64,000 bases of DNA, from the NCBI RefSeq assembly GCF_002024165.1, contig NZ_MWQN01000001.1, positions 4,939,501 through 5,003,500 on the forward strand, given 5' to 3'. A program made the translations under genes and the position numbers. This document shows, piece by piece, positions 45,993 to 57,503 of the stretch. Origin of the DNA: Embleya scabrispora (GTDB lineage: Bacteria; Actinomycetota; Actinomycetes; Streptomycetales; Streptomycetaceae). Below the pieces are notes generated by a model. That model was not told where the DNA came from and searched no databases. It worked only from the letters and a program-made list of their open reading frames with translations. Position 1 is the stretch's first letter. The number at the start of each line of letters is the position of its first letter.

Positions 45993-47018
45993 ATGACCTT
46001 CACCGACCTGCGCAGCGATACCGTCACCAAGCCCGGCCCCGCGATGCGCGCGGCGATGGCCGCCGCCGAGGTGGGCGACGACGTCTACGCCGAGGACCCG
46101 ACCGTCCGGGCCCTGGAGGAGTACGTCGCCGACCTGTTCGGGCAGCCGTTCGCGCTGTTCACGCCGACCGGCGTGATGGCCAACCAGCTCGCCGTGCGGC
46201 TGACCGTCCCGGCGGGCGGCGAACTGGTCCTGGACGCCGACGCGCACATCGTCGCGCACGAGGACGGCGCGGCGTCGGCGCAGGGCGGTGTGCAGACCCG
46301 GACCACGCTCAGCCCGCGCGGTCTGCTCGACCCGGCCGACCTGGCCCGGTTGATCCGGGTCGGCAACCCGTACACGGTCGGAACCGATCTGGTCGCGGTC
46401 GAGCAGACGCACAACCGGGGCGGCGGCTCGGTGTACCCGCTGGAGCGGTTGACGGCGATCCGTGAGCTGGTGAGCGGATACGGACTGCCGCTGCACTGCG
46501 ACGGTGCGCGGATCTGGAACGCGCACGTGGCCACCGGCACCCCGCTGCGCGGCTACGGGGCGCTGTTCGACTCGCTCAGCGTGTGTCTGTCCAAGGGGCT
46601 CGGCGCGCCGGCCGGGTCGGTGCTTATGATGCCCGCGGAGTACGAGGCCGAGGCACGGCGGATGCGGCACCGGATGGGCGGCGGCATGCGCCAGGCGGGC
46701 ATCCTGGCGGCCGGCGGCCGGTACGCCCTGGAGCACCACGTCGAGCGGCTGGCCGAGGACCACGAGCACGCGCGGGAGTTGGCCGTGCTGCTGCGCGACG
46801 CGGGCTTCGCGGTGGCCGACCCGGAGACCAACATCGTGCTGGTCGAGCTGGGGGAGCGGCAGCCGGACGCGGCCGCGATCGCCGAGCGCTGCCGGGCGGA
46901 CGGGGTGCTGGTGTCGGCGTTCGGGCCGAGGCTGGTGCGCCTGGTCACGCACATGGACGTGGACGCGGCCGGTTGCGCGCGCGCCGCGACGGCGATCGCG
47001 CGGGCGGCGAAGGGCTGA
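45993..47018 (+). CDS. L-threonine aldolase-family beta-eliminating lyase
   Basis: A 341-residue PLP enzyme that cleaves threonine or allo-threonine to glycine and acetaldehyde. It has DLRSDTVTKPG at the start, GDDVYAEDPTVRALEE, LHCDGARIWNAHVATG with the Asp that binds the pyridine nitrogen, and CLSKGLGAPAGS with the cofactor lysine. Length is normal. The ATG at 45993 is the first credible start after the aroH terminator; the very long upstream open frame is a shadow. The stop abuts the bfd stop on the other strand. Confidence 0.94.
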   Translation: MTFTDLRSDTVTKPGPAMRAAMAAAEVGDDVYAEDPTVRALEEYVADLFGQPFALFTPTGVMANQLAVRLTVPAGGELVLDADAHIVAHEDGAASAQGGVQTRTTLSPRGLLDPADLARLIRVGNPYTVGTDLVAVEQTHNRGGGSVYPLERLTAIRELVSGYGLPLHCDGARIWNAHVATGTPLRGYGALFDSLSVCLSKGLGAPAGSVLMMPAEYEAEARRMRHRMGGGMRQAGILAAGGRYALEHHVERLAEDHEHARELAVLLRDAGFAVADPETNIVLVELGERQPDAAAIAERCRADGVLVSAFGPRLVRLVTHMDVDAAGCARAATAIARAAKG

Positions 47019-47348
47019 TCAGGCGGCGGAGTGCCGGCGCAGCGGGACCACGTTGTCGGGCAGGGACGCGGCGGCGACGACGGTCGGCGTCGGCAGCGCG
47101 ACGGGCTCGGCGGTCGGGCCGGTGCTCTCGCAGGCGGTCGCGCAGGTGTCCGCCTCGCCGCACAGCTCGCGCCGCCGGCGTCGGGACTCGTCGCGGGGCA
47201 ACATCGCGGTGATGCTCTTGACGCACCGGCCGCAGTCGGTGCCCGCGCCGCCGCAGGACTGGGCGATCTCGCGCATGGTGCGGGCGCCGTCGGCTATCCG
47301 GTCGTTGACCTGACGGTCGGTAACACCGAAGCACATGCAGACGTACAC
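47019..47348 (-). CDS. bfd: Bacterioferritin-associated ferredoxin
   Basis: A 109-residue protein whose first 50 residues are the Bfd 2Fe-2S domain, VCMCFGVTDRQV with the first two Cys and CGGAGTDCGRC with the second pair. Bfd gives electrons to bacterioferritin to release stored iron. The last 55 residues are an Arg-rich then Ala/Pro/Val tail that is longer than usual and carries two extra cysteines. The GTG at 47348 follows GGGGGAA. An iron box sits 29 nt upstream, so expression should rise when iron is scarce. Bacterioferritin is the next gene upstream. Confidence 0.92.
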   Translation of the reverse strand: MYVCMCFGVTDRQVNDRIADGARTMREIAQSCGGAGTDCGRCVKSITAMLPRDESRRRRRELCGEADTCATACESTGPTAEPVALPTPTVVAAASLPDNVVPLRRHSAA

Positions 47349-47376
47349 GGAGATTTCCCCCCAGCGGCGAGGCTAC

Positions 47377-47395
47377 TTAGGTAAGGGTAACCTCA
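47377..47395. promoter_or_regulatory. Iron box (DmdR1/IdeR-type operator)
   Basis: TTAGGTAAGGGTAACCTCA agrees at 16 of 19 positions with the consensus I recall, TTAGGTTAGGCTAACCTAA. It lies 29 nt before the bfd start, where an iron-loaded repressor would block transcription. Confidence 0.85.
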
Positions 47396-47503
47396 GCGAT
47401 CGCCGGGGGGAATACCGGGTGATCGGTGACACAAGCCCCGATCGGTCGTGCGCTTTCGGCCGGGGCTCGGTCGGCTCGCGCTCGGCGCTCGGCCGGCGCT
47501 CGG

Positions 47504-47986
47504 TCAGCTCTCGTTCGGCTGCTTGAGCAGGCCCGCGATGTAGAGCTGCTCGCCCACCTCGGAGAGCAGGCCGAGCTGCGTCTCCAGGTAGTCGACGTGC
47601 TCTTCCTCGTCGGCCAGGATGTCTTCGAAGATGTTGGCCGACGTCACGTCGCCCTTCTCGCGCATCAGCGGGATCCCGCGCCGCAGCCGCTCCACGGCCT
47701 CCATCTCCACCGCCAGGTCGGCGCGGAACATCTCCTCCAGGTTCTGGCCGATCCGCAGCGCGTTCAGGCGCTGGTAGTTCGGCAGGCCCTCCAGCATCAG
47801 GATGCGGTCGGTGAGTCGTTCGGCGTGCTTCATCTCGTCGATCGACTCGTGGCGGGTCCAGGCCGCGAGCTTGATGTAGCCCCGGTGCTCCTGCATCTTC
47901 GCGTGCAGGAAGTACTGGTTGATCGCGGTGAGTTCCGCCGTGAGCTGTTCGTTCAGGAGCTCGATGATCTGCGGGTCACTGTGCAT
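47504..47986 (-). CDS. bfr: Bacterioferritin
   Basis: A 160-residue iron storage protein forming a 24-subunit shell with heme. All ferroxidase ligands are in the canonical positions: Glu18, Glu51, His54, Glu94, Glu127 and His130, and Met52 is placed to ligate heme. The ATG at 47986 follows GGAAGGTG; the longer frame is untranslated. It precedes bfd on the same strand with 155 nt between them, including the iron box, so bfd has its own promoter and bfr is probably induced separately. Confidence 0.96.
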   Translation of the reverse strand: MHSDPQIIELLNEQLTAELTAINQYFLHAKMQEHRGYIKLAAWTRHESIDEMKHAERLTDRILMLEGLPNYQRLNALRIGQNLEEMFRADLAVEMEAVERLRRGIPLMREKGDVTSANIFEDILADEEEHVDYLETQLGLLSEVGEQLYIAGLLKQPNES

Positions 47987-48255
47987 CGCGACGCACCTTC
48001 CGGTGTGGGACGGACTGTGTACATGGGAGACGTGGGAGAACCCCGGGCACACATGGGGCAGGAGTTCCTCCGAATCCTGTCACTTTTGGTAGCACTTCCG
48101 CCACGAAGGGCAGCCTTGCCTTCCAATGTCGAACATGTCCCGCCGCGCGCCGCCCGCAGTCCTCCCGGGCGGCGCCGGAAAACGGGTCGGTCCGCGGCCT
48201 GGGCGCCGGCAGGGGCGGTCGAGAGTCGGTCGGGGCGTCTGGGACCATGTGAGGT

Positions 48256-48900
48256 ATGGGGCATACGGAAGCGGCACAGGGTGGGACCGAGGCTCCGGAT
48301 CGCGATCCGCGACTTCCGCCGGGCCAGCGGATCCAGCGCGGCTGGCCCGTTCTGCACTACGGGCCCGTCCCGCGGTTCAAGCCCGAGATCTGGGACTTCC
48401 GCGTCTTCGGCGCGACCGCCTCGGGGGAGAAGCACTGCTGGAACCACGACGAGTTCTCGGCGATGCCGCACGAGACCGTGGTCGCCGACTTCCACTGTGT
48501 GACCAAGTTCAGCATGCTGGGCAACGAGTGGACCGGGCTGACCATAGCCAAGCTGATGGAGATCGCCCCGCCGGCGCCCGAGGTCACCCACGCGATGGTG
48601 TGGGCGGAGTACGGCTTCAGTTCGAACCTGCGCATGTTCGACTTCGCGAGCGAGCAGACGATCCTGGCCACCCACCACAACGGCGAGCCGCTGACCGCCG
48701 AGCACGGCTTCCCGGTCCGGCTGATCGTGCCGCACCTGTACGCCTGGAAGGGTCCCAAGTGGGTGCGCGGGATCGAGTACATGGTCGCCGACAAGCGCGG
48801 CTTCTGGGAGGAGCGGGGCTACCACAACATCGGTGACCCGTGGCAGGAGCAGCGCTACTCCTACCAGGAGGAGACCGGCCAGGGCCCCGCGCTGGCCTGA
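48256..48900 (+). CDS. Sulfite oxidase-like molybdopterin oxidoreductase
   Basis: A 214-residue protein of the oxidoreductase molybdopterin-binding domain family (sulfite oxidase or MsrP fold). VVADFHCVTKFSMLGNEWTG has the cysteine that ligates molybdenum, and WAEYGFSSNLRMFDFAS, HGFPVRLIVPHLYAWKG and the terminal GFWEERGYHNIGDPW are family motifs. It lacks a twin-arginine signal and the dimer domain, so it is the short cytoplasmic form. Substrate unknown. It is bounded by a bidirectional terminator at 48926. Confidence 0.92.
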   Translation: MGHTEAAQGGTEAPDRDPRLPPGQRIQRGWPVLHYGPVPRFKPEIWDFRVFGATASGEKHCWNHDEFSAMPHETVVADFHCVTKFSMLGNEWTGLTIAKLMEIAPPAPEVTHAMVWAEYGFSSNLRMFDFASEQTILATHHNGEPLTAEHGFPVRLIVPHLYAWKGPKWVRGIEYMVADKRGFWEERGYHNIGDPWQEQRYSYQEETGQGPALA

Positions 48901-48925
48901 GCCGCGCCCGCCCGGACCCCGAGCA

Positions 48926-48972
48926 CGCCCGAAGGCCCCGCCCGACGCGAGTCGGAGCGGGGCCTTCGGGCG
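48926..48972. terminator. Bidirectional terminator
   Basis: CGCCCGAAGGCCCCGC and its complement, 16 nt each, enclose CCGAC-GCGA-GTCGG, which itself pairs, giving a long stem with a GCGA loop between convergent genes. Confidence 0.88.
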
Positions 48973-49012
48973 AATAGTCTCGCCGGACCCGAAGGCCCGG
49001 CGTGGAGCGCGA

Positions 49013-51049
49013 CTAGAAGTTCGAGATGAAGACCTCGCTGTTGCGCTTGACCATCGAGCCGGCCGCCGGGTCCTGCTTGCCCACGTTGGCCGGGATCAGC
49101 GGGATCATCCGGTTGTTGACCCGCAACCCCGCGGCCTGGAGCGCGCGGCCCGCGTCGTCCGGGTTCATCCCTGTCACCGGCGGCACCTGGACCAGGTCCG
49201 GACCCTTGGACAGCACCACCACGATCTTGGTGCCGTACGGCACGTTGGTGTTGACGCCCGGCACGAACGACATGATCCGACCCTGCGGCACGGTGTCCGA
49301 GAACTGCTGAGTCGGGTCCGCCTCGACGGTGATCCCGGTCGGGGGCTGGAACCGGGCCTTGGCCTCGTCCAGACTCAGCCCGGTCAGGTCCGGCACGACG
49401 GTGTCGGGGCCCCGGCTGACCGTCAGGGCGACCACGCTGTCCCGCTGCAACTGCTCGCCGGCGGCCGGCGTGCTGCCCACCACCGTGCCCGGCGGCTTGG
49501 GACTGGCCACCTTGGTCTCGGTGCCCGGCTTGAGCGCCGCGTCGGTGAGCGCCTTCTTCGCGTCCTCCAGCTTCAGGTTCGCCAGCGCCGGCACCACGTG
49601 CCGCTCCGGACCCTTGGACAACATGACCTTGACGGTCGATCCACTCGTCACGTTCTTGCCGGGGGCCGGGTCGGTGGAGATCACCGAGCCCTTGGCGACG
49701 ATCTCGTTGAACTCCCCGTCGCCGATGTACTGCACCTTGAGGCCGGCGTTCTTGATGCGCTTCTCCGCGTCGGCCTGGGTCATGTTCAGCACCCCGGGCA
49801 CGTCGGCGTAGCGGCCCGAGCCGTACCACCACGCGCCGCCGCCGATCCCGGCCGCCACGAGCAGCACGACCGCCAGCACGAGCATGCCCCGCGAGGGTCC
49901 CCGCCGGCGCCGTCGGCCGGGCAGCGCAGGCTGGTGGGGATACCCGCCGCCGGTCGCCTGGGCCGGCACCCCCGGGGCGGCGGCCGGCGCGTAGACCTGC
50001 TGCTCCTCGGAGTAGGGCTCCTCGTAGTCCCCGCCGTAGCGCGCCTGCTCGTCGTCCATCGAGTCGACGCTCAACCCGAGCGGCGCCAGATGCGGCGGCA
50101 GCATCACCTCGCCCGCCCGGAACACGCTGGTGGCGTTGTCGTTGATCGGCTCGGGCGGCGGCGGCAGGCGCAGCGCCGCGCCGAAGTCCAACTCCGCGTC
50201 GGGCATCGCGTGCCGGGTCCGGCGGACCAGACCGAGCAGCTCCTCCGCGTCGCTCGGCCGCTGCTCCGGGTCGCGCACGGTGGCCGCGCGCACCAGCGTG
50301 TCCAGCGTGGTGGACAGGCCCGGCACCGCGTGCGAGGGCGGCGGCACGTCGGCGTGCACGTGCTTGTAGATGACCTCTACCGCGGTCGCGCCGTGGTGCG
50401 GCTGACGGCCGGTCAACATCTCGTAGAGCACCACGCCCGCCGCGTACACGTCGGAGCGCGGGGTGGACTCGCCGCGTTCGACCTGCTCGGGTGCGAGGTA
50501 GGCGACCGTGCCGACCAGGACCTTGCCGGTCGCCGCGGTCGCGGTCGTGGTGGTCGCGCGGGCCAGCCCGAAGTCGCCGAGCTTGATCCCGCCGTCGTCG
50601 GAGATCAGGACGTTCTCCGGCTTGACGTCGCGGTGCACGAAGCCCGCCCGGTGCGCGGCGGAGAGCGCGGCGAGCATCGGCTCCAGCACCCCGAACGCCT
50701 CGCGCGGGGTCATGTTGCCCAGGTCCTGCAGCAGTTCCCGCAGCGTGCGGCCCTCGACGTATTCCATCGCGAGATAGGCGACGGTGCCGTCGGTGCCCTG
50801 GTCGAAGACGTTGACCACGTTGGGATGCGACAGCCGCGCGGCGGCCTTCGCCTCCAGGATGAAGCGGCGGGTGGACTCGGGGTCCTGGGCGAGCCCGGCG
50901 TGCATCACCTTGAGGGCGACGACGCGATCGAGTCGAGTGTCGAGCGCCCGGTACACCGTGGCCATGCCACCTGCGGCAACTCGGGCATCGACCCGGTATC
51001 GACCGTCGAGCAGCCGCCCGACGAGCGGATCATTCAAGGTCGTGTCCAT
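49013..51049 (-). CDS. PASTA-domain Ser/Thr protein kinase (PknB-like)
   Basis: A 678-residue membrane kinase. The kinase domain (about 12-275) has VAAGGMATVYRA, ALKVMH, HRDVKPENVLI and GDFGLAR. A juxtamembrane region of about 100 residues leads to one helix (about 387-405) and four extracellular PASTA units that sense muropeptides or lipid II in related kinases, where the kinase controls cell-wall growth. I chose the ATG at 51049 (MDTTLNDPLVG) because homologues begin so and TACACT ends 7 nt before it, a leaderless arrangement. The frame extends to 51100. Confidence 0.95.
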   Translation of the reverse strand: MDTTLNDPLVGRLLDGRYRVDARVAAGGMATVYRALDTRLDRVVALKVMHAGLAQDPESTRRFILEAKAAARLSHPNVVNVFDQGTDGTVAYLAMEYVEGRTLRELLQDLGNMTPREAFGVLEPMLAALSAAHRAGFVHRDVKPENVLISDDGGIKLGDFGLARATTTTATAATGKVLVGTVAYLAPEQVERGESTPRSDVYAAGVVLYEMLTGRQPHHGATAVEVIYKHVHADVPPPSHAVPGLSTTLDTLVRAATVRDPEQRPSDAEELLGLVRRTRHAMPDAELDFGAALRLPPPPEPINDNATSVFRAGEVMLPPHLAPLGLSVDSMDDEQARYGGDYEEPYSEEQQVYAPAAAPGVPAQATGGGYPHQPALPGRRRRRGPSRGMLVLAVVLLVAAGIGGGAWWYGSGRYADVPGVLNMTQADAEKRIKNAGLKVQYIGDGEFNEIVAKGSVISTDPAPGKNVTSGSTVKVMLSKGPERHVVPALANLKLEDAKKALTDAALKPGTETKVASPKPPGTVVGSTPAAGEQLQRDSVVALTVSRGPDTVVPDLTGLSLDEAKARFQPPTGITVEADPTQQFSDTVPQGRIMSFVPGVNTNVPYGTKIVVVLSKGPDLVQVPPVTGMNPDDAGRALQAAGLRVNNRMIPLIPANVGKQDPAAGSMVKRNSEVFISNF

Positions 51050-51145
51050 GTTCAGGAGTGTAGGGTCCACTGCCTCGTGGACGCCGACGGTCTTCCCCAT
51101 GGTTCCCGCGTCGCCGGGCCGACGCGGCGCACGGGCCGGTGGGGC

Positions 51146-53354
<2,209 letters not shown>

Positions 53355-53367
53355 GATGAGCAGAACT

Positions 53368-53458
53368 CCCTTCGCCGGTATGACCCGGATCAGGTTCGGA
53401 CGGTCGGGGGCTCGCAGCCCCCCTCTCAGCCCGGTCTCACCGGGCTCCCGTGACCTCT
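53368..53458 (-). ncRNA. TPP riboswitch (THI element)
   Basis: Read on the minus strand, GGCTGAGAGG and the downstream GAACCTGATCCGGGTCATACCGGCGAAGG in pieces are the two conserved halves of the TPP aptamer; between them a G/C stem with GGGGGCTGCGAGCCCCC forms P3. The 3' end lies a few bases before the ribosome site of thiO. TPP binding should lower expression of thiO, thiS and thiG. Confidence 0.93.
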
Positions 53459-53577
53459 CCACACTACGACACGCCCCCGGCGCCACCCGGGGCGCCCGAG
53501 TGGCGCCCGTCGATCTCCTTGACTGAGTCAAGACCCTGCCCGCCGGCGACCCGGGCACGCGTCATAGGCTGCCCCGC

Positions 53578-54762
53578 ATGGACAACGTGCTCGTCGTGGG
53601 TGCCGGCATGGCCGGCCTGCAAACCGTGGTGGCGCTGCGGGACCAGGGGTACGCCGGGCGCGTCACCCTGCTCGGCGCCGAGGCGCACGCGCCGTACGAC
53701 CGCCCGCCGCTGTCGAAGGAGGTCCTGGCCGGCAAGACCGACGACACCTCCTTCGAGGCGGACTGGGCCGCGCTCGACACCGAGGTGCTGTTCGGCCGCA
53801 CCGCCACGGGGCTGCGCGAGGGCGTGGTGGACACCGACGCGGGACCGATCGCATACGACCGCCTGGTGATCGCCACCGGATCGCGCGTGCTGAGCCTGCC
53901 CGGCGCCGCCGAGGTGCCCGGCGTGCACGTGCTGCGCACCATCGACGACGCCCGCGCGCTGCGCGCCGCGCTCGTGCCCGGCGCGCATGTGGTGATCGTC
54001 GGCGCGGGCTGGATCGGCGCCGAGGTGGCCACCGCCGCGGCTGCCGCGGGCTGCCCGACCACCGTGGTCGAGGCGCTGCACGCCCCGCTCGCCGGACCCT
54101 TCCCCGACTCGATCGGCGAGCGCTTCGTGCCCTGGTACGCCGAGGCCGGCGTGGAACTGCTGCTCGGCGCGCGGGTGGATCGCCTGGAGCCGGGCGCGGT
54201 ACACCTGACCGACGGCCGCCGGCTGCGCGCCGACGCGATCGTGGTCGGCGTCGGCGTGCGCCCGGCCACCGACTGGCTGGCGGGATCCGCCGTCGCCCGC
54301 ACCGCGCGGGGCTTCGTCGAGGTGGACGAGTACCTGGCCACCTCGATGCCCGGGGTCCACGCGGTCGGCGACTGCGTCGAGTTCCCGTCCGCCCGCTACG
54401 GCACCCGGATGCACGTCGAGCACTGGGACAACGCGCTCCAGGCGCCGCGCGTGCTCGTGGCCAACCTGCTCGGCGGCGAGCAGGCCTACGACCCGGTCCC
54501 GTACTTCTGGTCCGACCAGTTCGGCCGCATGGTGCAGTACGTCGGCCGGCACGGCGAAGGCGACGAACTGGTCTTCCGCGACGCCGGCGAGGACGGCAAG
54601 TGGTCCGCGGGCTGGTTCGCCGGCGACCGGCTCGTGGCACTGCTCGCGGTCGCCCGCCCGCGCGACCTCGCCCAGGGCCGCAAGCTCGTGCAACTGGGCA
54701 CCCCGGTGGACCGGGAACGCTTCGCCGACCCGGAGAACCCGCTCAAGTCGACGGTTCGGTGA
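53578..54762 (+). CDS. FAD-dependent oxidoreductase (ferredoxin/rubredoxin reductase-like)
   Basis: A 394-residue flavoprotein with two Rossmann folds: VLVVGAGMAGLQTV (4-17) for FAD, HVVIVGAGWIGAEVATAA for NAD(P)H, and HAVGDC with the FAD ribityl site. APYDRPPLSKEVLAG is typical of the ferredoxin reductase group. The C-terminal reductase domain is present. Its redox partner is not adjacent. TAGGCT (53565-53570) ends 7 nt before the ATG, so the message is probably leaderless. It diverges from the thi cluster. Confidence 0.93.
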   Translation: MDNVLVVGAGMAGLQTVVALRDQGYAGRVTLLGAEAHAPYDRPPLSKEVLAGKTDDTSFEADWAALDTEVLFGRTATGLREGVVDTDAGPIAYDRLVIATGSRVLSLPGAAEVPGVHVLRTIDDARALRAALVPGAHVVIVGAGWIGAEVATAAAAAGCPTTVVEALHAPLAGPFPDSIGERFVPWYAEAGVELLLGARVDRLEPGAVHLTDGRRLRADAIVVGVGVRPATDWLAGSAVARTARGFVEVDEYLATSMPGVHAVGDCVEFPSARYGTRMHVEHWDNALQAPRVLVANLLGGEQAYDPVPYFWSDQFGRMVQYVGRHGEGDELVFRDAGEDGKWSAGWFAGDRLVALLAVARPRDLAQGRKLVQLGTPVDRERFADPENPLKSTVR

Positions 54763-54808
54763 CCGGCGCCGGCGGGCGCGGCCGGCCGCGGAACCTAGAC
54801 TTGGCCGG

Positions 54809-55174
54809 ATGAGCGAGATCGACCCGAAAATCGAAGCCCTCGTCCCCGCCTGGGTGACCCTCCCCGAGATCGCCGAGATCCTCGGCGTGGACATCCTCAA
54901 GGTCCGGCAGCAGCTCAAGGAGCGCAAGTTCCTCGCGGTGCGCCGGGGCGAGCACCGGGCACTGCAGGTGCCCGCCGACTTCTTCCAGGACGGCAACATC
55001 GTCAAGGGACTCGTCGGCACGCTGACCCTGCTCTCCGACTCGAACTTCTCCGACGAGGAGGCGCTGGAGTGGCTGTTCACCGCCGACGACACGCTGCCGG
55101 GCACGCCGGTACAGGCGCTGCAGGAGAACCGGATGACCGAGGTGCGGCGACGCGCCCAGGCGCTGGCGATCTGA
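54809..55174 (+). CDS. Rv2175c family DNA-binding protein
   Basis: A 121-residue protein with an N-terminal winged helix ([27 protein letters not shown] in family terms, about 15-41) and a C-terminal helical domain. The family is named for the M. tuberculosis protein, which is a substrate of a Ser/Thr kinase and binds DNA. TAGACT (54796-54801) ends 7 nt before the ATG. A PASTA kinase is encoded about 4 kb away in this window; a functional tie is only a possibility. Confidence 0.93.
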   Translation: MSEIDPKIEALVPAWVTLPEIAEILGVDILKVRQQLKERKFLAVRRGEHRALQVPADFFQDGNIVKGLVGTLTLLSDSNFSDEEALEWLFTADDTLPGTPVQALQENRMTEVRRRAQALAI

Positions 55175-55184
55175 GGCCGGGCCG

Positions 55185-55829
55185 ATGACGAGCCGTCAGG
55201 AACGGTTGGCCGACGCGCGCCTGTACCTGTGCACCGACGCGCGGGAGCGGCAGGGCGACCTGCCCGCGTTCCTGGACGCGGTGCTCGGCGCGGGCGTGGA
55301 CATCGTGCAGTTGCGGCAAAAGGGCCTGGAGGCCCGACCGGAGCTGGAATACCTGGAGGTCTTCCGGGACGCCTGCCGCCGACACGGGAAGCTGCTCGCG
55401 GTCAACGACCGGGCCGACGTCGCGCACACGATCGGGCCCGACGTGCTGCACCTGGGGCAGGACGACCTGCCGGTTACCGCCGCTCGCGCGATCATCGGCG
55501 GCGACGCGCTGATCGGGCGCTCCACGCACGCCGAGGCCGAGGTGGACGCGGCGCTCGTCGAGCCCGGCGTGGACTACTTCTGCACCGGACCGGTGTGGCC
55601 GACCCCGACCAAGCCGGGCCGCCCCGCGCCGGGCCTGGACCTGGTGCGGTACACCGCCGCGCTGCGTCCCGCGCGGCCGTGGTTCGCGATCGGCGGCATC
55701 GACCTCACCAACCTCGACGAGGTGCTCGCCGCCGGCGCGACCCGGGTGGTGGTGGTCCGGGCCATCACCGAGGCCGCGGACCCGGCCGAGGCGACGGCCC
55801 GGTTCGTCGAACGGCTGACCTCGGGCTGA
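55185..55829 (+). CDS. thiE: Thiamine phosphate synthase
   Basis: A 214-residue TIM-barrel enzyme that joins the pyrimidine and thiazole moieties to thiamine phosphate. [44 protein letters not shown] and [17 protein letters not shown] are intact. The ATG at 55185 follows GAGG 10 nt after the Rv2175c stop. Unlike thiOSG it has no riboswitch directly ahead of it. Confidence 0.95.
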   Translation: MTSRQERLADARLYLCTDARERQGDLPAFLDAVLGAGVDIVQLRQKGLEARPELEYLEVFRDACRRHGKLLAVNDRADVAHTIGPDVLHLGQDDLPVTAARAIIGGDALIGRSTHAEAEVDAALVEPGVDYFCTGPVWPTPTKPGRPAPGLDLVRYTAALRPARPWFAIGGIDLTNLDEVLAAGATRVVVVRAITEAADPAEATARFVERLTSG

Positions 55830-56011
55830 TCGGCCGGCCCGAGCGGCGCGTGCGAACGCCGCCGCGGCGCGGCGGCCGTACCCGGTGCGGCGGGTCGACG
55901 CGGCCCGCGTCGGTGCCGGACACGCGGCGGTGTACGCGGTTCGGGTGTCGTTCGGCGCGTACGGCTTCGGGATCGGCCCGACGCCGTGGGCGGGCCGGCA
56001 CGATGCGGGAC

Positions 56012-56536
56012 ATGTCCGCTGCCCGGCGCCGCGACCTCCTCGTCGTCACCCTGCTCGCGCTCGTCGCGGCCGTCGCACTGACCTTCGCGCTCATGCGCGA
56101 CGACGGGGGCGGCTCGTCCCCCGGCACCGGGACGAACCGGACGCCGGCGACGTCGACAGCGGCCGACACGCGCACCCCGGCCGCCGCGTCCGCCGGCAAC
56201 GCGTCGGTGTCGGGCCGCGGCGACACCGCGTCCGCGCGCCCCACCTGGGTGCCCGCCCGGATGCGTACCGTCGCCGCCGGCGACCTGCCCGCCGAGGCCC
56301 GCGAGACCCTGGCCCTGATCGCGGCCGGCGGCCCGTTCCCGTACCCCCGCGACGGCATCGTCTTCGGCAACCGGGAGAAGCTGCTCCCCGGCAGGCCCGA
56401 CGGCTACTACCGCGAGTACACGGTCCGCACCCCCGGCTCCGCCGACCGCGGCGCGCGTCGGATCGTCACCGGAAGGAACACCGAACGCTTCTACAGCGAC
56501 GACCACTACGCGAGCTTCGCGGCCGTCCTGCCCTGA
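56012..56536 (+). CDS. Guanyl-specific ribonuclease (RNase Sa/N1/T1 family), membrane-anchored
   Basis: A 174-residue protein with one N-terminal membrane segment (about 9-28) and a disordered Thr/Ala linker before a C-terminal RNase domain (about 92-174). The active-site residues of RNase Sa map to Glu135, Arg146, Arg150 and His165, and DGIVFGNRE and YYREYTV match the family. The two cysteines of RNase Sa are missing. ATG 56012 and ATG 56003 are both possible. No barstar-type inhibitor gene lies beside it. The function is probably extracellular RNA cleavage. Confidence 0.87.
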   Translation: MSAARRRDLLVVTLLALVAAVALTFALMRDDGGGSSPGTGTNRTPATSTAADTRTPAAASAGNASVSGRGDTASARPTWVPARMRTVAAGDLPAEARETLALIAAGGPFPYPRDGIVFGNREKLLPGRPDGYYREYTVRTPGSADRGARRIVTGRNTERFYSDDHYASFAAVLP

Positions 56537-56627
56537 CCCGCGGCGCGGTGTGCGCCGATCGGGTGGTTGGGCTCGCGGATGGCGCATTCCGGCCGGGTCG
56601 GATCGATCCGGCGGCCAGACTGCCGAG

Positions 56628-57503
56628 ATGGACACACCCGACGTCTCCTTCCGTCCGGGGTCCGCAGAGGATGCCCGCGCCCACGACCTGCCGCACCCCG
56701 CGACACCCACGACGACGTCCGGCCGATCCCGGATCCCGAGCCCGCGGTTCGCGGCCGGCGCACCCGGGACGCCGGCGCCACGGCCGAGCGCGACACCGGA
56801 CAACGGGGGCGCGCTGCTGTTTCCGCTGCTCGTACTCGCCGCCGTGATCGGCGGGATCTACCTGGTCGGTCGCAATCCGCCGCAGGCGCTGTCCGAGGAC
56901 GGGGACGAGCACACCACGCACCCGCACCGGGGACGGGTCGCCGAACCCGAACACCACCGGCCCGCCGTCCTCGGCACGCCGTTCGCGCTCGGTGCGAACC
57001 TCCCGGCCCTAGACGCTGCGCACCGTGGCGGCGTCGACCAACTCGCGCAGGACTTCGCGCGCGTCCTCGGCGATCGGCGCGCCGGCCAGGGCGGTCAGGG
57101 CCCGCTCGGTCAGGTCGCCGATCATCGTCTCGACGTCGGCGAGCGCCCCGGTGTCCTCGATCACCGCGCGCAACTCCTTGACCCCGGTGTCGCTCAGCGC
57201 CGGATCGCCGACCAGCGCGGTGAGCACCTCGTTCTGGGCGGCGTCGGCCCGCTCGCCGGCCAGCGCGAGCAGCACGGTCCGCTTGCCCTCGCGCAGGTCG
57301 TCCCCGGCGGGCTTGCCGGTTCGCTCGGGGTCGCCGAAGACGCCGAGCACGTCGTCGCGCAGTTGGAAGGCCTCACCGAGGGGCAGCCCGTAGGCGGAGT
57401 AGGCGGCGAAGGCGGCCGGGTCGGCGCCGGCCAGGGCGGCCCCCACGTGCAGGGGGCGCTCGATCGTGTACTTGGCGGACTTGAACCGCATCACCCGTCG
57501 TGA
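56628..57503 (+). CDS. Doubtful frame with a membrane segment
   Basis: From ATG 56628 a frame encodes a Pro/Thr-rich stretch, one hydrophobic helix ([20 protein letters not shown]) and a charged tail, but then runs 495 nt antisense through the polyprenyl synthase gene, whose coding sequence is certain. Only the part to about 57000 could be real, perhaps with a frameshift that hides its true stop. Single-helix proteins of this sort occur in this order, but there is no other support. Confidence 0.25.
   Translation: MDTPDVSFRPGSAEDARAHDLPHPATPTTTSGRSRIPSPRFAAGAPGTPAPRPSATPDNGGALLFPLLVLAAVIGGIYLVGRNPPQALSEDGDEHTTHPHRGRVAEPEHHRPAVLGTPFALGANLPALDAAHRGGVDQLAQDFARVLGDRRAGQGGQGPLGQVADHRLDVGERPGVLDHRAQLLDPGVAQRRIADQRGEHLVLGGVGPLAGQREQHGPLALAQVVPGGLAGSLGVAEDAEHVVAQLEGLTEGQPVGGVGGEGGRVGAGQGGPHVQGALDRVLGGLEPHHPS

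Noticed and set aside
56628-57503. Plus-strand frame with one hydrophobic helix
   Set aside because: Kept only as a low-confidence feature, because it runs 495 nt antisense through the certain polyprenyl synthase gene.
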